A program made the translations under genes and the position numbers. This document shows positions 1 through 7,664 of a DNA stretch of 46,831 bases, one piece after another (the stretch's first letter is position 1; each line of letters starts with the position of its first letter). The DNA comes from JBOGJG01 sp050747825 (lineage in GTDB: Bacteria; Acidobacteriota; UBA6911; RPQK01; JBOGJG01), in contig JBOGJG010000382.1 of the NCBI GenBank assembly GCA_050747825.1, positions 1 to 46,831 of the forward strand. The letters run 5' to 3'. The notes under the pieces were generated by a model. That model had not been told where the DNA came from, did not search any database, and saw nothing but the letters and a program-made list of their open reading frames with translations.

Positions 1-120
1 CGGCTCCCAGTGGGAGAGATTGGCCAAGGTGCGCTTGCGAACGCTCCGGCCTTCGCGCACCGATGCGCGCAACAAAATGGCGGGTGGGGAATTGCGGTTC
101 GGGACGCGCTCGATGTACAT
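1..120 (-). CDS. IS1634-family transposase, N-terminal fragment cut by the contig end
   Basis: Reading the minus strand from the ATG at 120 gives 40 open codons to the window edge. The peptide begins MYIERVPNRNSPPAILLR and continues through RTLANLSHW, which I recognise as the conserved N-terminus of IS1634-type (IS4-superfamily) DDE transposases. Only the first tenth or less of such a protein would be present. The AT-rich stretch after it (about 121-195) probably contains the end of the element, but I cannot define its inverted repeat without the other end. The frame is intact as far as it goes, so the copy may be functional beyond the contig edge. Confidence 0.75.
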   Translation of the reverse strand, partial: MYIERVPNRNSPPAILLRASVREGRSVRKRTLANLSHWEP

Positions 121-195
121 GGGCACATATTATAGCCATAGCCCGACAAAAAATCAACTATAATATGATATATATTGCTAAACTAACCTAATTAA

Positions 196-474
196 ATGGG
201 TACAAATTCCAGGGTAAAACCCCGTCAATTCGTTGCCAACAAATGGATTACTTACGTCCGCTTATGGGAAGATCCGACCGACCTAGTCCGTTCCAGTTGG
301 ATCTACAAACAGCTGACCCGGTTCCGTGCCGGCATTGAAGGCTGCATCTCTCGCCTGAAGCGAGTCTTTGGACTGGACCGTTGTACCTGGAAAGGGTGGG
401 AGCATTTTAAGCAGTACGTCCGGGCCTCAGTGGTCGCCTACAATCTTTTGGTACTGGCCCGTTTGCTTCTTTGA
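196..474 (+). pseudogene. Transposase remnant, C-terminal part (IS5/ISNCY-like)
   Basis: The 92-codon frame carries the C-terminal signature of a DDE transposase: FRAGIEGCISRLKRVFGL, then a Trp/Gly-rich stretch and YNLLVLARLLL at the end. The E of GIEG followed by the basic helix is the last catalytic-acid region of the IS5/ISNCY-type fold. The first 25 or so residues do not look like a transposase, and a full enzyme of this class is several hundred residues long. This is therefore the tail of a broken copy, possibly cut by the IS1634-like element next to it. The exact family is uncertain. Confidence 0.6.
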
Positions 475-980
475 ACGTTTCCCCACGATCCCCCAATTAA
501 ATAACGGCCCTGTGGTGATCTCAGGCAGAGGTGTCTACGAAAAGGGGGCGGCGACCGCTTCCGTGACGCCATTCTTCGGTCGCCTCGAAACAACTGTTTC
601 GGTCAGACCTTCGTGGTACGCTAAACAACTTAGAATCACTAAAATAGCTGGCTCAAAAAGTGCATTTTGGGATGAGAACTACCTATGGCACATTTTAATA
701 CAGTCACGTCCTGTTCTTCCCCTGTGTTCAGGGGTATCAAGGCAAACCACGGGAGCACTCTGTATTTAATTGGTGCCAGACTGGCAACAAGAATGAGAGA
801 ACATGAGGCGTCCAGGACCAATTTCGTGCGTGTCACCCAATCTTAATCGGGAAACCCGGGGCGGTTCAAGGCGATGCAGCCGGCGCACGGACCAGGTGTA
901 ATCGACGCCTGAGAGCAAACGATTGCGGAGCGATCTCAGTTTCGACCTTAGCTTTAGAGGCACGGGAGCGTTGTTTTTTC
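475..980. other. About 500 bases without a recognisable gene
   Basis: Open frames here are short, overlap each other and show no recognisable protein. One inverted repeat is visible: GGCGACCG (550-557) against CGGTCGCC (577-584) with a 19-base loop. It could belong to the end of the broken IS to its left. I found no tRNA cloverleaf. Probably decayed mobile-element sequence plus the upstream region of the M23 peptidase gene. Confidence 0.5.
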
Positions 981-1010
981 TTGACAGTAGCTTTGTCAGA
1001 TTAATATACT
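981..1010 (+). promoter_or_regulatory. Sigma-70-type promoter for the M23 peptidase gene
   Basis: A perfect -35 box TTGACA (981-986) is followed after 18 bases by TATACT (1005-1010), one mismatch from consensus. The predicted transcription start lies near 1017, giving a leader of about 45 bases that contains the ribosome-binding site AAAGAGGAGG before the ATG at 1061. The long open frame reaching up to 923 overlaps this promoter, which argues against a start upstream of 1061. Confidence 0.65.
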
Positions 1011-1060
1011 CTCCGGGTTTTCAACGGCTAATAATCTTAAAGACAAAGAGGAGGGTATTG

Positions 1061-1942
1061 ATGAGTAAGGGAAATTTTACTGTAATCATCGCTCGCTTTG
1101 CCGAAACAACCTGTCGAAAATATACTATTCCTCATAAAACCGTTGTCAGCTTTGGAATTGTTTCCCTTATCCTTATAGCCTTATTTACCCTCTCAAGCTT
1201 GCATTACTATCACATGTGGAAGAAGACCTCCGATTTTAGTCGCTTAAAGGTCGAGGCCGATCAACTTCTCAAGGAAAACGTAACATTTCGGGTAACCACC
1301 CAACAATTGGCTGAGAAAGTGTCGGCCCTGGAGGTTGCCTCGACGAAACTTCGGATTTTCTCAGGTCTGGATCGAGAGGGACTGGGAGGCGTCGGTGGCC
1401 CTTCGCGACTCGATGCCCAGATTTTTACACTCAGCAATCAGGATCTGTATCGCCACCTGAAGTCGCTGGATAAGAGAAGCATTAGCCTGGAGAAGGAGCT
1501 TCAAGATCTGAATGCTTACTATAACAGCCGAATGATGCTGCTCACGGCGACACCGGCCCTCATGCCCGTGCGCGGCTATCCTTCCGATCGGTTCGGCTGG
1601 CGGATTGATCCCTTCAGCGGCAAGCGAGACTTTCATTCGGGAATCGACATTTCGGCTCCTCACGGCAACAAAGTCATAGCCACGGCAGATGCAGTCGTCA
1701 GTTTTGCCGGCAGCCGCTATGCTTATGGGAAAATGGTTACCCTGGAGCATAAGTTCGGTATTTCGACGCGCTACGGGCATATGACTCGGACTGCTGTTGT
1801 CACTGGACAGACGGTCAAGAAGGGGGACATTATTGGATACGTCGGTTCGACAGGCCGCGCCACCGGTCCTCACCTCCACTATGAAGTTCGCCTCAACGGG
1901 CAAGCCTTGAATCCCCTTTCCTTCTTTCGGGAACAGAATTAG
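1061..1942 (+). CDS. M23 (LytM/lysostaphin-type) murein metallopeptidase, membrane-anchored
   Basis: 293 residues. A short cytoplasmic N-terminus is followed by one membrane helix (about 28-50) and a coiled-coil stretch (about 58-100). The C-terminal M23 domain (about 170-290) has the zinc/catalytic motifs HSGIDIS (HxxxD) and HLHYE (HxH). The family cleaves peptide cross-links of peptidoglycan, or activates amidases when degenerate; here the visible metal ligands are intact, so it is probably an active periplasmic endopeptidase. The start at 1061 is chosen for its strong AGGAGG-like site and because the -35/-10 pair lies inside the longer frame. It stands alone ahead of the sigma factor unit, separated by a dispersed repeat. 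Confidence 0.9.
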   Translation: MSKGNFTVIIARFAETTCRKYTIPHKTVVSFGIVSLILIALFTLSSLHYYHMWKKTSDFSRLKVEADQLLKENVTFRVTTQQLAEKVSALEVASTKLRIFSGLDREGLGGVGGPSRLDAQIFTLSNQDLYRHLKSLDKRSISLEKELQDLNAYYNSRMMLLTATPALMPVRGYPSDRFGWRIDPFSGKRDFHSGIDISAPHGNKVIATADAVVSFAGSRYAYGKMVTLEHKFGISTRYGHMTRTAVVTGQTVKKGDIIGYVGSTGRATGPHLHYEVRLNGQALNPLSFFREQN

Positions 1943-1960
1943 TTTCCCTAAGTATTCTGC

Positions 1961-1990
1961 GCCAGCGAATCACGCCAATCACGCGAATCC
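1961..1990. repeat. Dispersed CGAATC-type repeat, copy 1
   Basis: GCCAGCGAATCACGCC is followed by AATCACGCGAATCC. The short word CGAATCACG recurs with a spacing of about ten bases. The same words occur at 42152-42201 and, in reverse, at 28540-28574 and 46662-46674. It sits between the M23 peptidase gene and the sigma-factor gene. Confidence 0.55.
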
Positions 1991-2037
1991 TGTAGACTTT
2001 TTTTAATACAATGCATCATCACAAACTAAGGAGTGGG

Positions 2038-2589
2038 ATGGAGAGAAGTGATGATTATCTCCTGGAGCTGGCTCTGCAGGGAGATGGGGCGTCTTTTGGA
2101 GAGTTGATTGAGCGATGGCAGAAAAAGATTTACGCCTTCATCCGCCGCTATGTGGATAACGGTGAAGAGGCCCGGGACCTGACCCAGGATACATTTACCA
2201 AGGCCTACAAGAATCTGGACCGCCTGTCCGATCCGGCCCGCTTCTCCTCCTGGCTTTACAAGATCGCCTTAAACGAGTGCCGGATGCGGTTTCGCCGGCA
2301 GCAAAAGATTCAGCGGGTGCCGTTTGAGGAATTTCTGGAGTCTGACCGGGTCGGAAGCAATGAAGTTTCGCCGGAACGAGCCCTGGCCAGCAAAGAAGCC
2401 GTAGAGGTTCTGAAGAGAGCTTTCAAAGATCTCCCCGAAGAGCAAAAAACGGTGATTTTAATGAAGGAGTATCAGGGACTGAAATTTCACGAGATCGCCG
2501 ACATTCTGGACGTCCCGCTCTCCACCGTGAAATCACGGATGTACTTGGGCTTAAAGACTCTCCGCAAATTAATGGAGAACCAGTTATGA
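2038..2589 (+). CDS. ECF-subfamily RNA polymerase sigma factor (sigma-70 group 4)
   Basis: 183 residues. Region 2 (about 20-90) includes ARDLTQDTFTKAYKNL and the promoter-melting stretch FSSWLYKIALNECRM. Region 4 (about 125-175) includes LPEEQKTVILMKEYQGL and the helix-turn-helix IADILDVPLSTVKSRM. The start at 2038 follows AAGGAG (2028-2033); a start 27 bases upstream is possible but has no such site. The gene overlaps the next one by four bases (ATGA), the usual arrangement for an ECF sigma factor and its anti-sigma factor. The target regulon cannot be read from the sequence; the downstream secretion genes are the obvious candidate. Confidence 0.93.
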   Translation: MERSDDYLLELALQGDGASFGELIERWQKKIYAFIRRYVDNGEEARDLTQDTFTKAYKNLDRLSDPARFSSWLYKIALNECRMRFRRQQKIQRVPFEEFLESDRVGSNEVSPERALASKEAVEVLKRAFKDLPEEQKTVILMKEYQGLKFHEIADILDVPLSTVKSRMYLGLKTLRKLMENQL

Positions 2590-3170
2590 ACTGTACAGAC
2601 ATTCGAGAGGCGATGATCGATGTTCTTTATGGGGAGGAGTCCGACTCTCGCCGATGCTTCGATTTTTTCAGGCACATGGATAGCTGCACGGCCTGTACCC
2701 AGGAATATCTGGAACTCGTCAGGACCCGCGAAATCTTGGCGGAGTGGGAAGTGGATGAAGAGCCGGAGGCCGTCAGCTCGGGTCAAAACAAACTATCATT
2801 CGGGCTGCTGAGCAGACTGGCCCGAAGGCCGGTGCTCTCCCTGGTGGGCAATGTGGCCGCAGCCTTTCTGATTGTCGTCGGGGGCCTCTCGATTCTGCAG
2901 TCGATGGGGTTCTTTGGGGGTCCGCATGTCGCCGTCTCCCAGCCTGAGTTGGCTCAGATGGTCAATGACATGATCGTCCAGCGGCAGGATGAGGAAAGGC
3001 AGCTTATCGGCATGGCCCTGGTCAGACTTAAGGAAGAAACCGACCTGCAAAGACGCCAGGACATGCGCGAAGTGTACAACCATCTGGTGTCGCTGCAGGA
3101 GCGCTATCTGGACACCGCCGAAGAAAACAAGCAATATTTAAGGCAACTGGTATCCGTGCCACCGCGTTAA
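2586..3170 (+). CDS. Anti-sigma factor with zinc-finger (zf-HC2) N-terminus and one membrane helix
   Basis: 194 residues. The N-terminal domain has the zinc anti-sigma motif HMDSCTAC (Hx3CxxC). A membrane helix lies around 83-110 (LSLVGNVAAAFLIVVGGLSI), followed by an acidic, helical extracytoplasmic part rich in Gln, Glu and Arg (about 125-194). It probably holds the upstream ECF factor at the membrane and releases it on an envelope signal (family knowledge). It is translationally coupled to the sigma gene by the ATGA overlap and lies 19 bases before a small secreted-protein gene. Confidence 0.85.
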   Translation: MNCTDIREAMIDVLYGEESDSRRCFDFFRHMDSCTACTQEYLELVRTREILAEWEVDEEPEAVSSGQNKLSFGLLSRLARRPVLSLVGNVAAAFLIVVGGLSILQSMGFFGGPHVAVSQPELAQMVNDMIVQRQDEERQLIGMALVRLKEETDLQRRQDMREVYNHLVSLQERYLDTAEENKQYLRQLVSVPPR

Positions 3171-3189
3171 GAGCGAGCTTCCAAATGTT

Positions 3190-3750
3190 ATGAGGTATTT
3201 TCGACTAATCCTCTTCTTCATTGTTATAGGCAATGCCCCCCGGCTCTGGGCGGGACCTGAAAATTCCCTGGACTTGGAAGCATTCAAGAGGGACACCAGG
3301 ATTTTCGAGAGCATCATGTCCGAGCGCCTGAAGCAGAATTTCCCTAATCCGTTCGCGATCACGGCCCAGCCCATTGGTGCTTACCTGCCAGGCTACGGGA
3401 TGGCTCTGAGCTTTAGCCTGAACATCAATCGAGCCACCATTACATGGCCCTGGGGTGAGCTCCAGGCGCCCCGCAGGGTTGGAGGCTATCGCAATAAGCG
3501 GGACCAGATCAGCCAGCTCCAGGCCACAATCCTCGGGTGCCTGGCCAATTATGGGCACACAATCAAGCAACTCAGCTCAAGAGATCGAATCTCCGTTTAT
3601 GTGCATGTCGATGACCGGAATGAGTTGGATCCGACGAAGAACACCACCATCCTCGTTTTCACGGCCAAAAGGAGCGACATTGAGGCTTTTACGACTCAGG
3701 TGATTACTTACGAGGAATTCAGCCGTAAAGTCGAAGTAGCGGAATATTAG
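3190..3750 (+). CDS. Secreted protein of unknown function, third gene of the ECF unit
   Basis: 186 residues with a signal peptide (MRYFRLILFFIVIGNAPRLWA, cleavage probably after WAG or LWA). The mature part is a soluble mixed alpha/beta protein with a conserved-looking core: a LNINRATITWPWGE stretch, a Gln-rich helix and a beta segment ISVYVHVDD. I do not recognise the family. It lies between the anti-sigma gene and gspE with gaps of only 19 and 5 bases, so it is very likely cotranscribed with both. It may be a periplasmic sensor or modulator of the anti-sigma factor, or a secretion accessory protein; this is inference from position only. Confidence 0.7.
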   Translation: MRYFRLILFFIVIGNAPRLWAGPENSLDLEAFKRDTRIFESIMSERLKQNFPNPFAITAQPIGAYLPGYGMALSFSLNINRATITWPWGELQAPRRVGGYRNKRDQISQLQATILGCLANYGHTIKQLSSRDRISVYVHVDDRNELDPTKNTTILVFTAKRSDIEAFTTQVITYEEFSRKVEVAEY

Positions 3751-3755
3751 GACGA

Positions 3756-5474
3756 ATGATCAGGCTATCTGAATTGAAGTTGAAGAATTCCTTCGGCGAG
3801 GAACTCGTCGCCAAGGGCGTCGTGTCTCCCGAGGAGCTTGCCAGTGCCACCAATTTGCAAAGGCAGTCACGCGACAAGATTGGAAAGCTGCTCATCGACA
3901 TCGGCGCGATTTCCGAAGCCGACATGGTTAAGCAGTTGAGCGAGCATCTGGGCATTCCTTATGTTACGGTCGAGGACTTCCCGCATGTGCCGGTTCTGGA
4001 AAACACCTTCTCGGTCAAATTCATGCGGGAATGCAGGTTCGTCCCCATTAAGCAACCGGGAGAAAACTCGCTAATGGTGGCCATGGCAGATCCCCAGGAT
4101 CGATCCACGCTCGACTCTATTCGGCTTTACACTGGATTTCAAAAAGTGGAGGTCGTTCTGGCTCCCGAGAGTGAAATTCTAGACTTAATCGAGCGGTTCT
4201 ACGGAAATCAAGCTTCCACGCTGGGGCGCATCGTGGAAGGTATCGAGGAAGGTGAGATCGATCCTCTGGGAGATGAGAACGAGGATATCGAGCATCTGAA
4301 GGACCTGGCCTCTGAAGCTCCGGTGATCCGCCTGGTGAACCTGATTATTTCCCGCGCTATCGAATCCAGAGCGTCCGATATCCACATCGAGCCCTTTGAG
4401 CGAGACCTCAAGGTGAGATATCGAATAGACGGAATTCTGTACGATGTCGAATCGCCCCCCAAGCGTTTGAAGGCGGCCGTGATCTCGCGAATCAAGATTA
4501 TGGCCAGGCTCAACATTGCCGAACGCAGAATTCCCCAGGACGGCCGTATCAAGATGAAAGTGCTGGGCAAGGACATCGATCTGCGCGTCTCCACCCTGCC
4601 TACCATGTATGGCGAGAGCGTGGTTATGCGTATCCTGGACAAAAGCAATACGCAGATTTATGACCTGGAGAAGCTGGGCTTTTCAACTCGGATGTTCAGC
4701 CAGTTCGAAGACCTGATCATGCATCCGCACGGGATCATCCTGGTAACTGGCCCCACGGGGAGTGGTAAAACCACGACGCTTTACGGGGCGCTCAATAAAA
4801 TCAATCTGCCTGACAAGAAGATCATCACCATCGAAGATCCCGTGGAATATCAGATCAACGGAATCAACCAGATCCACGTCAACCCTCAGATCGGTCTCAG
4901 CTTTGCAGCCGGACTTCGTTCGATTGTCCGCCAGGACCCGGACGTGATCATGGTCGGTGAAATGCGCGATCTCGAGACGGCGGAAATCGGCATCCGGGCG
5001 GCCCTCACGGGACACCTGGTCTTCAGCACGCTGCACACCAACGATGCTCCCAGCGCCATCGCGCGCCTTGTGGATATGGGAGCGGAAGATTACCTCCTGG
5101 CTTCGTCCATTCTGGGCGTTCTGGCCCAGCGACTGGTGCGCGTGATTTGCTCTCACTGCAAGGAAGAAGAGCCCATAGAGCGAGCTTTTTTAGAACAAAT
5201 TGAGTTTCCGATGGATGGTGAGGTCAAGGTCTACCATGGCCGGGGCTGCAAGGAGTGCGGAAATACAGGATTCCACGGTCGCCTTGGGATCTTCGAACTG
5301 ATGCTGATGGACGATGACATCCGGCGTTTAACCATTACCAGCGCGGATGCCTCCCAACTGAGAAAGACGGCCGTTCAGAACGGAATGATCACGCTCCGGC
5401 AGGACGGCCTCTATAAGGTGAAGAAGGGGCTGACCACTGTCTCCGAGCTGCTCAGAGTGACGCAGGAGACGTAA
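3756..5474 (+). CDS. gspE: Type II secretion ATPase GspE
   Basis: 572 residues, the usual length. The N-terminal MshEN/GspE-N domain (about 15-160) would bind GspL. The AAA-like ATPase domain has Walker A GPTGSGKTTTLY (about 332-343), Asp-box residues around TIEDPVEYQ, Walker B DVIMVGEMRD (about 395-404) and a His box STLHTNDAPS. The zinc-binding C-terminal motif CSHC...CKEC (about 465-501) is complete, which is typical of GspE/PilB and absent from PilT. It powers pseudopilus assembly on the cytoplasmic face. First gene of the gsp operon; its stop overlaps the gspF start by one base (TAATG). Confidence 0.97.
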   Translation: MIRLSELKLKNSFGEELVAKGVVSPEELASATNLQRQSRDKIGKLLIDIGAISEADMVKQLSEHLGIPYVTVEDFPHVPVLENTFSVKFMRECRFVPIKQPGENSLMVAMADPQDRSTLDSIRLYTGFQKVEVVLAPESEILDLIERFYGNQASTLGRIVEGIEEGEIDPLGDENEDIEHLKDLASEAPVIRLVNLIISRAIESRASDIHIEPFERDLKVRYRIDGILYDVESPPKRLKAAVISRIKIMARLNIAERRIPQDGRIKMKVLGKDIDLRVSTLPTMYGESVVMRILDKSNTQIYDLEKLGFSTRMFSQFEDLIMHPHGIILVTGPTGSGKTTTLYGALNKINLPDKKIITIEDPVEYQINGINQIHVNPQIGLSFAAGLRSIVRQDPDVIMVGEMRDLETAEIGIRAALTGHLVFSTLHTNDAPSAIARLVDMGAEDYLLASSILGVLAQRLVRVICSHCKEEEPIERAFLEQIEFPMDGEVKVYHGRGCKECGNTGFHGRLGIFELMLMDDDIRRLTITSADASQLRKTAVQNGMITLRQDGLYKVKKGLTTVSELLRVTQET

Positions 5475-6694
5475 TGGCATTCTTCGAATACAAAGCAGTT
5501 GCCGCCGACGGCAAGGTCATCGAGGGGACTATGGAAGCTGCCGACCAGCAAACTGCGTTGGCGCGCCTGGAAGAGCAGGGACAGCTTCCAATCAAGATCC
5601 TTTCCGCCGCGGGAGGCGGGATACTGGGAGGGGAGATCCGACTTCCATGGAAGCGGGAAAAGGTCCCCCAGAGAGAATTGCTGATCTTTACCCAGGAATT
5701 ATCCACTCTGATCCATGCCGGACTGCCGCTGGACCGCAGCCTGACCATCCTTTCTGATCTGACCGAGAACGAGTATTTGCAGGGGATCGTGAAGGAACTG
5801 CTGCGCGAAATCAAGGGAGGAAAGTCACTTTCCGAGGCGCTGGCCATGTACCCTCAGGTCTTTCCCAAGATCTATATGAATATGGTAAAGGCGGGAGAGA
5901 TGGGAGGCGCTCTGGATCAAATCCTGGACCGCCTGACGGAGTATCTGGAGAGCGCCGAAGAACTGCGCAACTATTTCATTTCGTCGTTGATCTATCCGGC
6001 TATCCTGGCTTTTGTCGGCATCACCTCCATCGCTATTATGATGTTGTTTGTCATCCCAAAATTTGCCGCGATCTTCGAAAATGCGGGGGCGCCTGTCCCC
6101 CTGCCCATGAAGATCATGCTGGCGGCCAGTGCGATCCTGACCAGCTACTGGTGGCTTATACTGCTGGTGATCATCGGCAGCATCGTACTGATCCGGCGCC
6201 GCCTTCAGAGCGAGGAAGGTCGCCTGGATTGGGATCAGAGGGTGCTCAGAATGCCAATGTTGGGCCCGCTGTTCCAGAAAATGGAGGTCAGCCGCTTCAG
6301 CCGCACTCTGGGGACGCTGCTCAAGAGCGCTGTTCCCCTGATTTCGTCGATTAATATTGTCAAGGAAATCGTGGGCAACAAGGTCGTTGCCGCAGCTATG
6401 GAGCCGATTAAATCAGGAGTTAAAAAGGGAGAGGGGCTGGCGAATCCGATCCGGGAAGCAGGCATTTTCCCGCCCTTTGCACTTCATTTGCTGGAAGTAG
6501 GGGAAGAGACCGGACGCCTCGACGTGATGCTGCTGCAAATTGCCGATACTTACGACCGGGATATGAGAACCGCGTTGAAACGCCTGGTGGCTCTGTTCGA
6601 GCCGGCCATCATTCTGGTTATGGGACTGATCATCGGGGTCATGGTGGTCTCGATGCTTTACTCGATCTTCAGCATCAATGATGTGCCGTTGTGA
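5474..6694 (+). CDS. gspF: Type II secretion inner-membrane platform protein GspF
   Basis: 406 residues. It begins MAFFEYKAVAADGKVIEGTM, the standard GspF opening. Two T2SSF cytoplasmic helical domains (about 70-195 and 270-395) are separated by two membrane helices (about 170-190 and 220-240), with a third near the C-terminus (VALFEPAIILVMGLIIGVMV). Each repeat has the conserved GLPLD.SL and AVPLISSI turn. It couples GspE to pseudopilin addition. Its start codon overlaps the gspE stop; 68 bases follow before gspG and contain an inverted heptamer repeat. Confidence 0.96.
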   Translation: MAFFEYKAVAADGKVIEGTMEAADQQTALARLEEQGQLPIKILSAAGGGILGGEIRLPWKREKVPQRELLIFTQELSTLIHAGLPLDRSLTILSDLTENEYLQGIVKELLREIKGGKSLSEALAMYPQVFPKIYMNMVKAGEMGGALDQILDRLTEYLESAEELRNYFISSLIYPAILAFVGITSIAIMMLFVIPKFAAIFENAGAPVPLPMKIMLAASAILTSYWWLILLVIIGSIVLIRRRLQSEEGRLDWDQRVLRMPMLGPLFQKMEVSRFSRTLGTLLKSAVPLISSINIVKEIVGNKVVAAAMEPIKSGVKKGEGLANPIREAGIFPPFALHLLEVGEETGRLDVMLLQIADTYDRDMRTALKRLVALFEPAIILVMGLIIGVMVVSMLYSIFSINDVPL

Positions 6695-6700
6695 GGGGAA

Positions 6701-6751
6701 TAGTGAATGGTGAAGAGACTCTTTTCACTATTCACTATTCACTTTGCACTT
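6701..6751. repeat. Heptamer array H1 with inverted arms between gspF and gspG
   Basis: Units of seven bases: TAGTGAA and TGGTGAA (6701-6714), then, after nine bases, TTCACTA twice, TTCACTT and TGCACTT (6724-6751). The two halves are reverse complements, so bases 6702-6717 can fold on 6721-6736 into a stem of about 16 pairs with G-T wobbles and a 3-base loop. The stem lies 26 bases before the gspG start. No long T run follows, so it is not an obvious terminator, but it could stabilise mRNA ends or attenuate transcription between gspF and the pseudopilin genes. Confidence 0.7.
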
Positions 6752-6762
6752 TGAGGTAAAGG

Positions 6763-7206
6763 ATGAAAATCGTGAACGAAATGAAAACAAGCAAAAAAAG
6801 AAAAGACAGAGGCTTCTCCCTCATCGAGTTGATCGTCGTCCTGGTGATCCTGGGGCTGCTGGCCACTGTGGTTGGTCCCAAGGTCATGGATCGACTGGGC
6901 AAGGGGAAGGCCGAAATTGCCAAGCTGCAAGTCCATGACCTCGAAGGATCTTTAGGGCTCTTCCGCTTCGACGTGGGACGCTATCCCAGCTCTGCCGAAG
7001 CACTCTCGGCATTGATCGAGAATCCGGGAATCGAGAACTGGAGCGGTCCTTACCTGAGCAAGAACACCCTGCCCAAGGATCCCTGGGGTCGCGAGTATCA
7101 GTACCGTTCGCCAGGCCAGCATAACCCGGACTATGATCTTTGGAGTGCCGGCGCCGATGGAGTTGAAGGCGGCGAAGGCGACAATGCTGACATTACATCC
7201 TGGTAG
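6763..7206 (+). CDS. gspG: Major pseudopilin GspG
   Basis: 147 residues. The class III leader is basic and ends at the prepilin peptidase site RGFSLIE (Gly/Phe cleavage, Glu at +5), followed by the hydrophobic helix LIVVLVILGLLATVVGPKVM. The globular part has the GspG hallmarks DLEGSLGLFRFDVGRYP, DPWGREYQY and a C-terminal calcium-loop-type region DYDLWSAGADG. It forms the pseudopilus shaft. The start at 6763 follows GAGGTAAAGG. A later ATG (6781) would give a shorter leader and is possible. Confidence 0.97.
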   Translation: MKIVNEMKTSKKRKDRGFSLIELIVVLVILGLLATVVGPKVMDRLGKGKAEIAKLQVHDLEGSLGLFRFDVGRYPSSAEALSALIENPGIENWSGPYLSKNTLPKDPWGREYQYRSPGQHNPDYDLWSAGADGVEGGEGDNADITSW

Positions 7207-7654
7207 GCGAGGCTTCAGCCTTCTCGAGATTGTCGTTGTTCTGGTGCTCATAGGAGTCGCGGCTGCCGTGGTGATGCCTTCGTTTGTCCGTGGGCTGAAA
7301 GGCCTGGAGTTAGAGACCTCGGGACGCGATCTCATTACGCGGATGAAGAACGCGCGTTCTCAGGCCATTGCGAATCAGAAGGTCTTCCGAATCATCCTCA
7401 ACCAGAGCTCTGAGGGTTCCTTTTTCTATTCGTTCACCAATGAATATGGAGAGGAGATCGAACAATTTCCCTTTGCGGAAGGGATATCGACCATCACCGA
7501 GAATACGGAATGGCCTCTCATCATCAGTTTCTATTCCAACGGAAGGAGTTCCGGAGCGACATTCATCCTGAAGAACCAGCAGGGCAAGCGGATGTCCATA
7601 GAAGTCGATCCCATCACCGGTTTCGCCAGAACAATAGATGGAGCCGCCCAGTAG
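7184..7654 (+). CDS. gspH: Minor pseudopilin GspH
   Basis: 156 residues from the chosen ATG at 7184, which overlaps the end of gspG by 23 bases in another frame. The prepilin motif RRGFSLLEIVVVLVLIG starts at residue 8, giving a short basic leader as expected. The rest is a GspH/FimT-like domain (KNARSQAIANQ, then beta strands and KRMSIEVDPITG). It is one of the minor pseudopilins that cap the pseudopilus. Upstream in-frame ATGs at 7133 and 7157 would give unusually long leaders inside gspG. Confidence 0.9.
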   Translation: MLTLHPGRRGFSLLEIVVVLVLIGVAAAVVMPSFVRGLKGLELETSGRDLITRMKNARSQAIANQKVFRIILNQSSEGSFFYSFTNEYGEEIEQFPFAEGISTITENTEWPLIISFYSNGRSSGATFILKNQQGKRMSIEVDPITGFARTIDGAAQ

Positions 7655-7664
7655 AGGATTCGCC

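Noticed and set aside
475..980. tRNA or other small RNA gene in the left gene-free stretch
   Set aside because: No cloverleaf or conserved tRNA words could be found; the visible inverted repeat is too short and isolated.
923..1060. N-terminal extension of the M23 peptidase
   Set aside because: The extra 46 codons cover a TTGACA-N18-TATACT promoter, and the ATG at 1061 has a strong ribosome-binding site and a normal membrane-anchor start.
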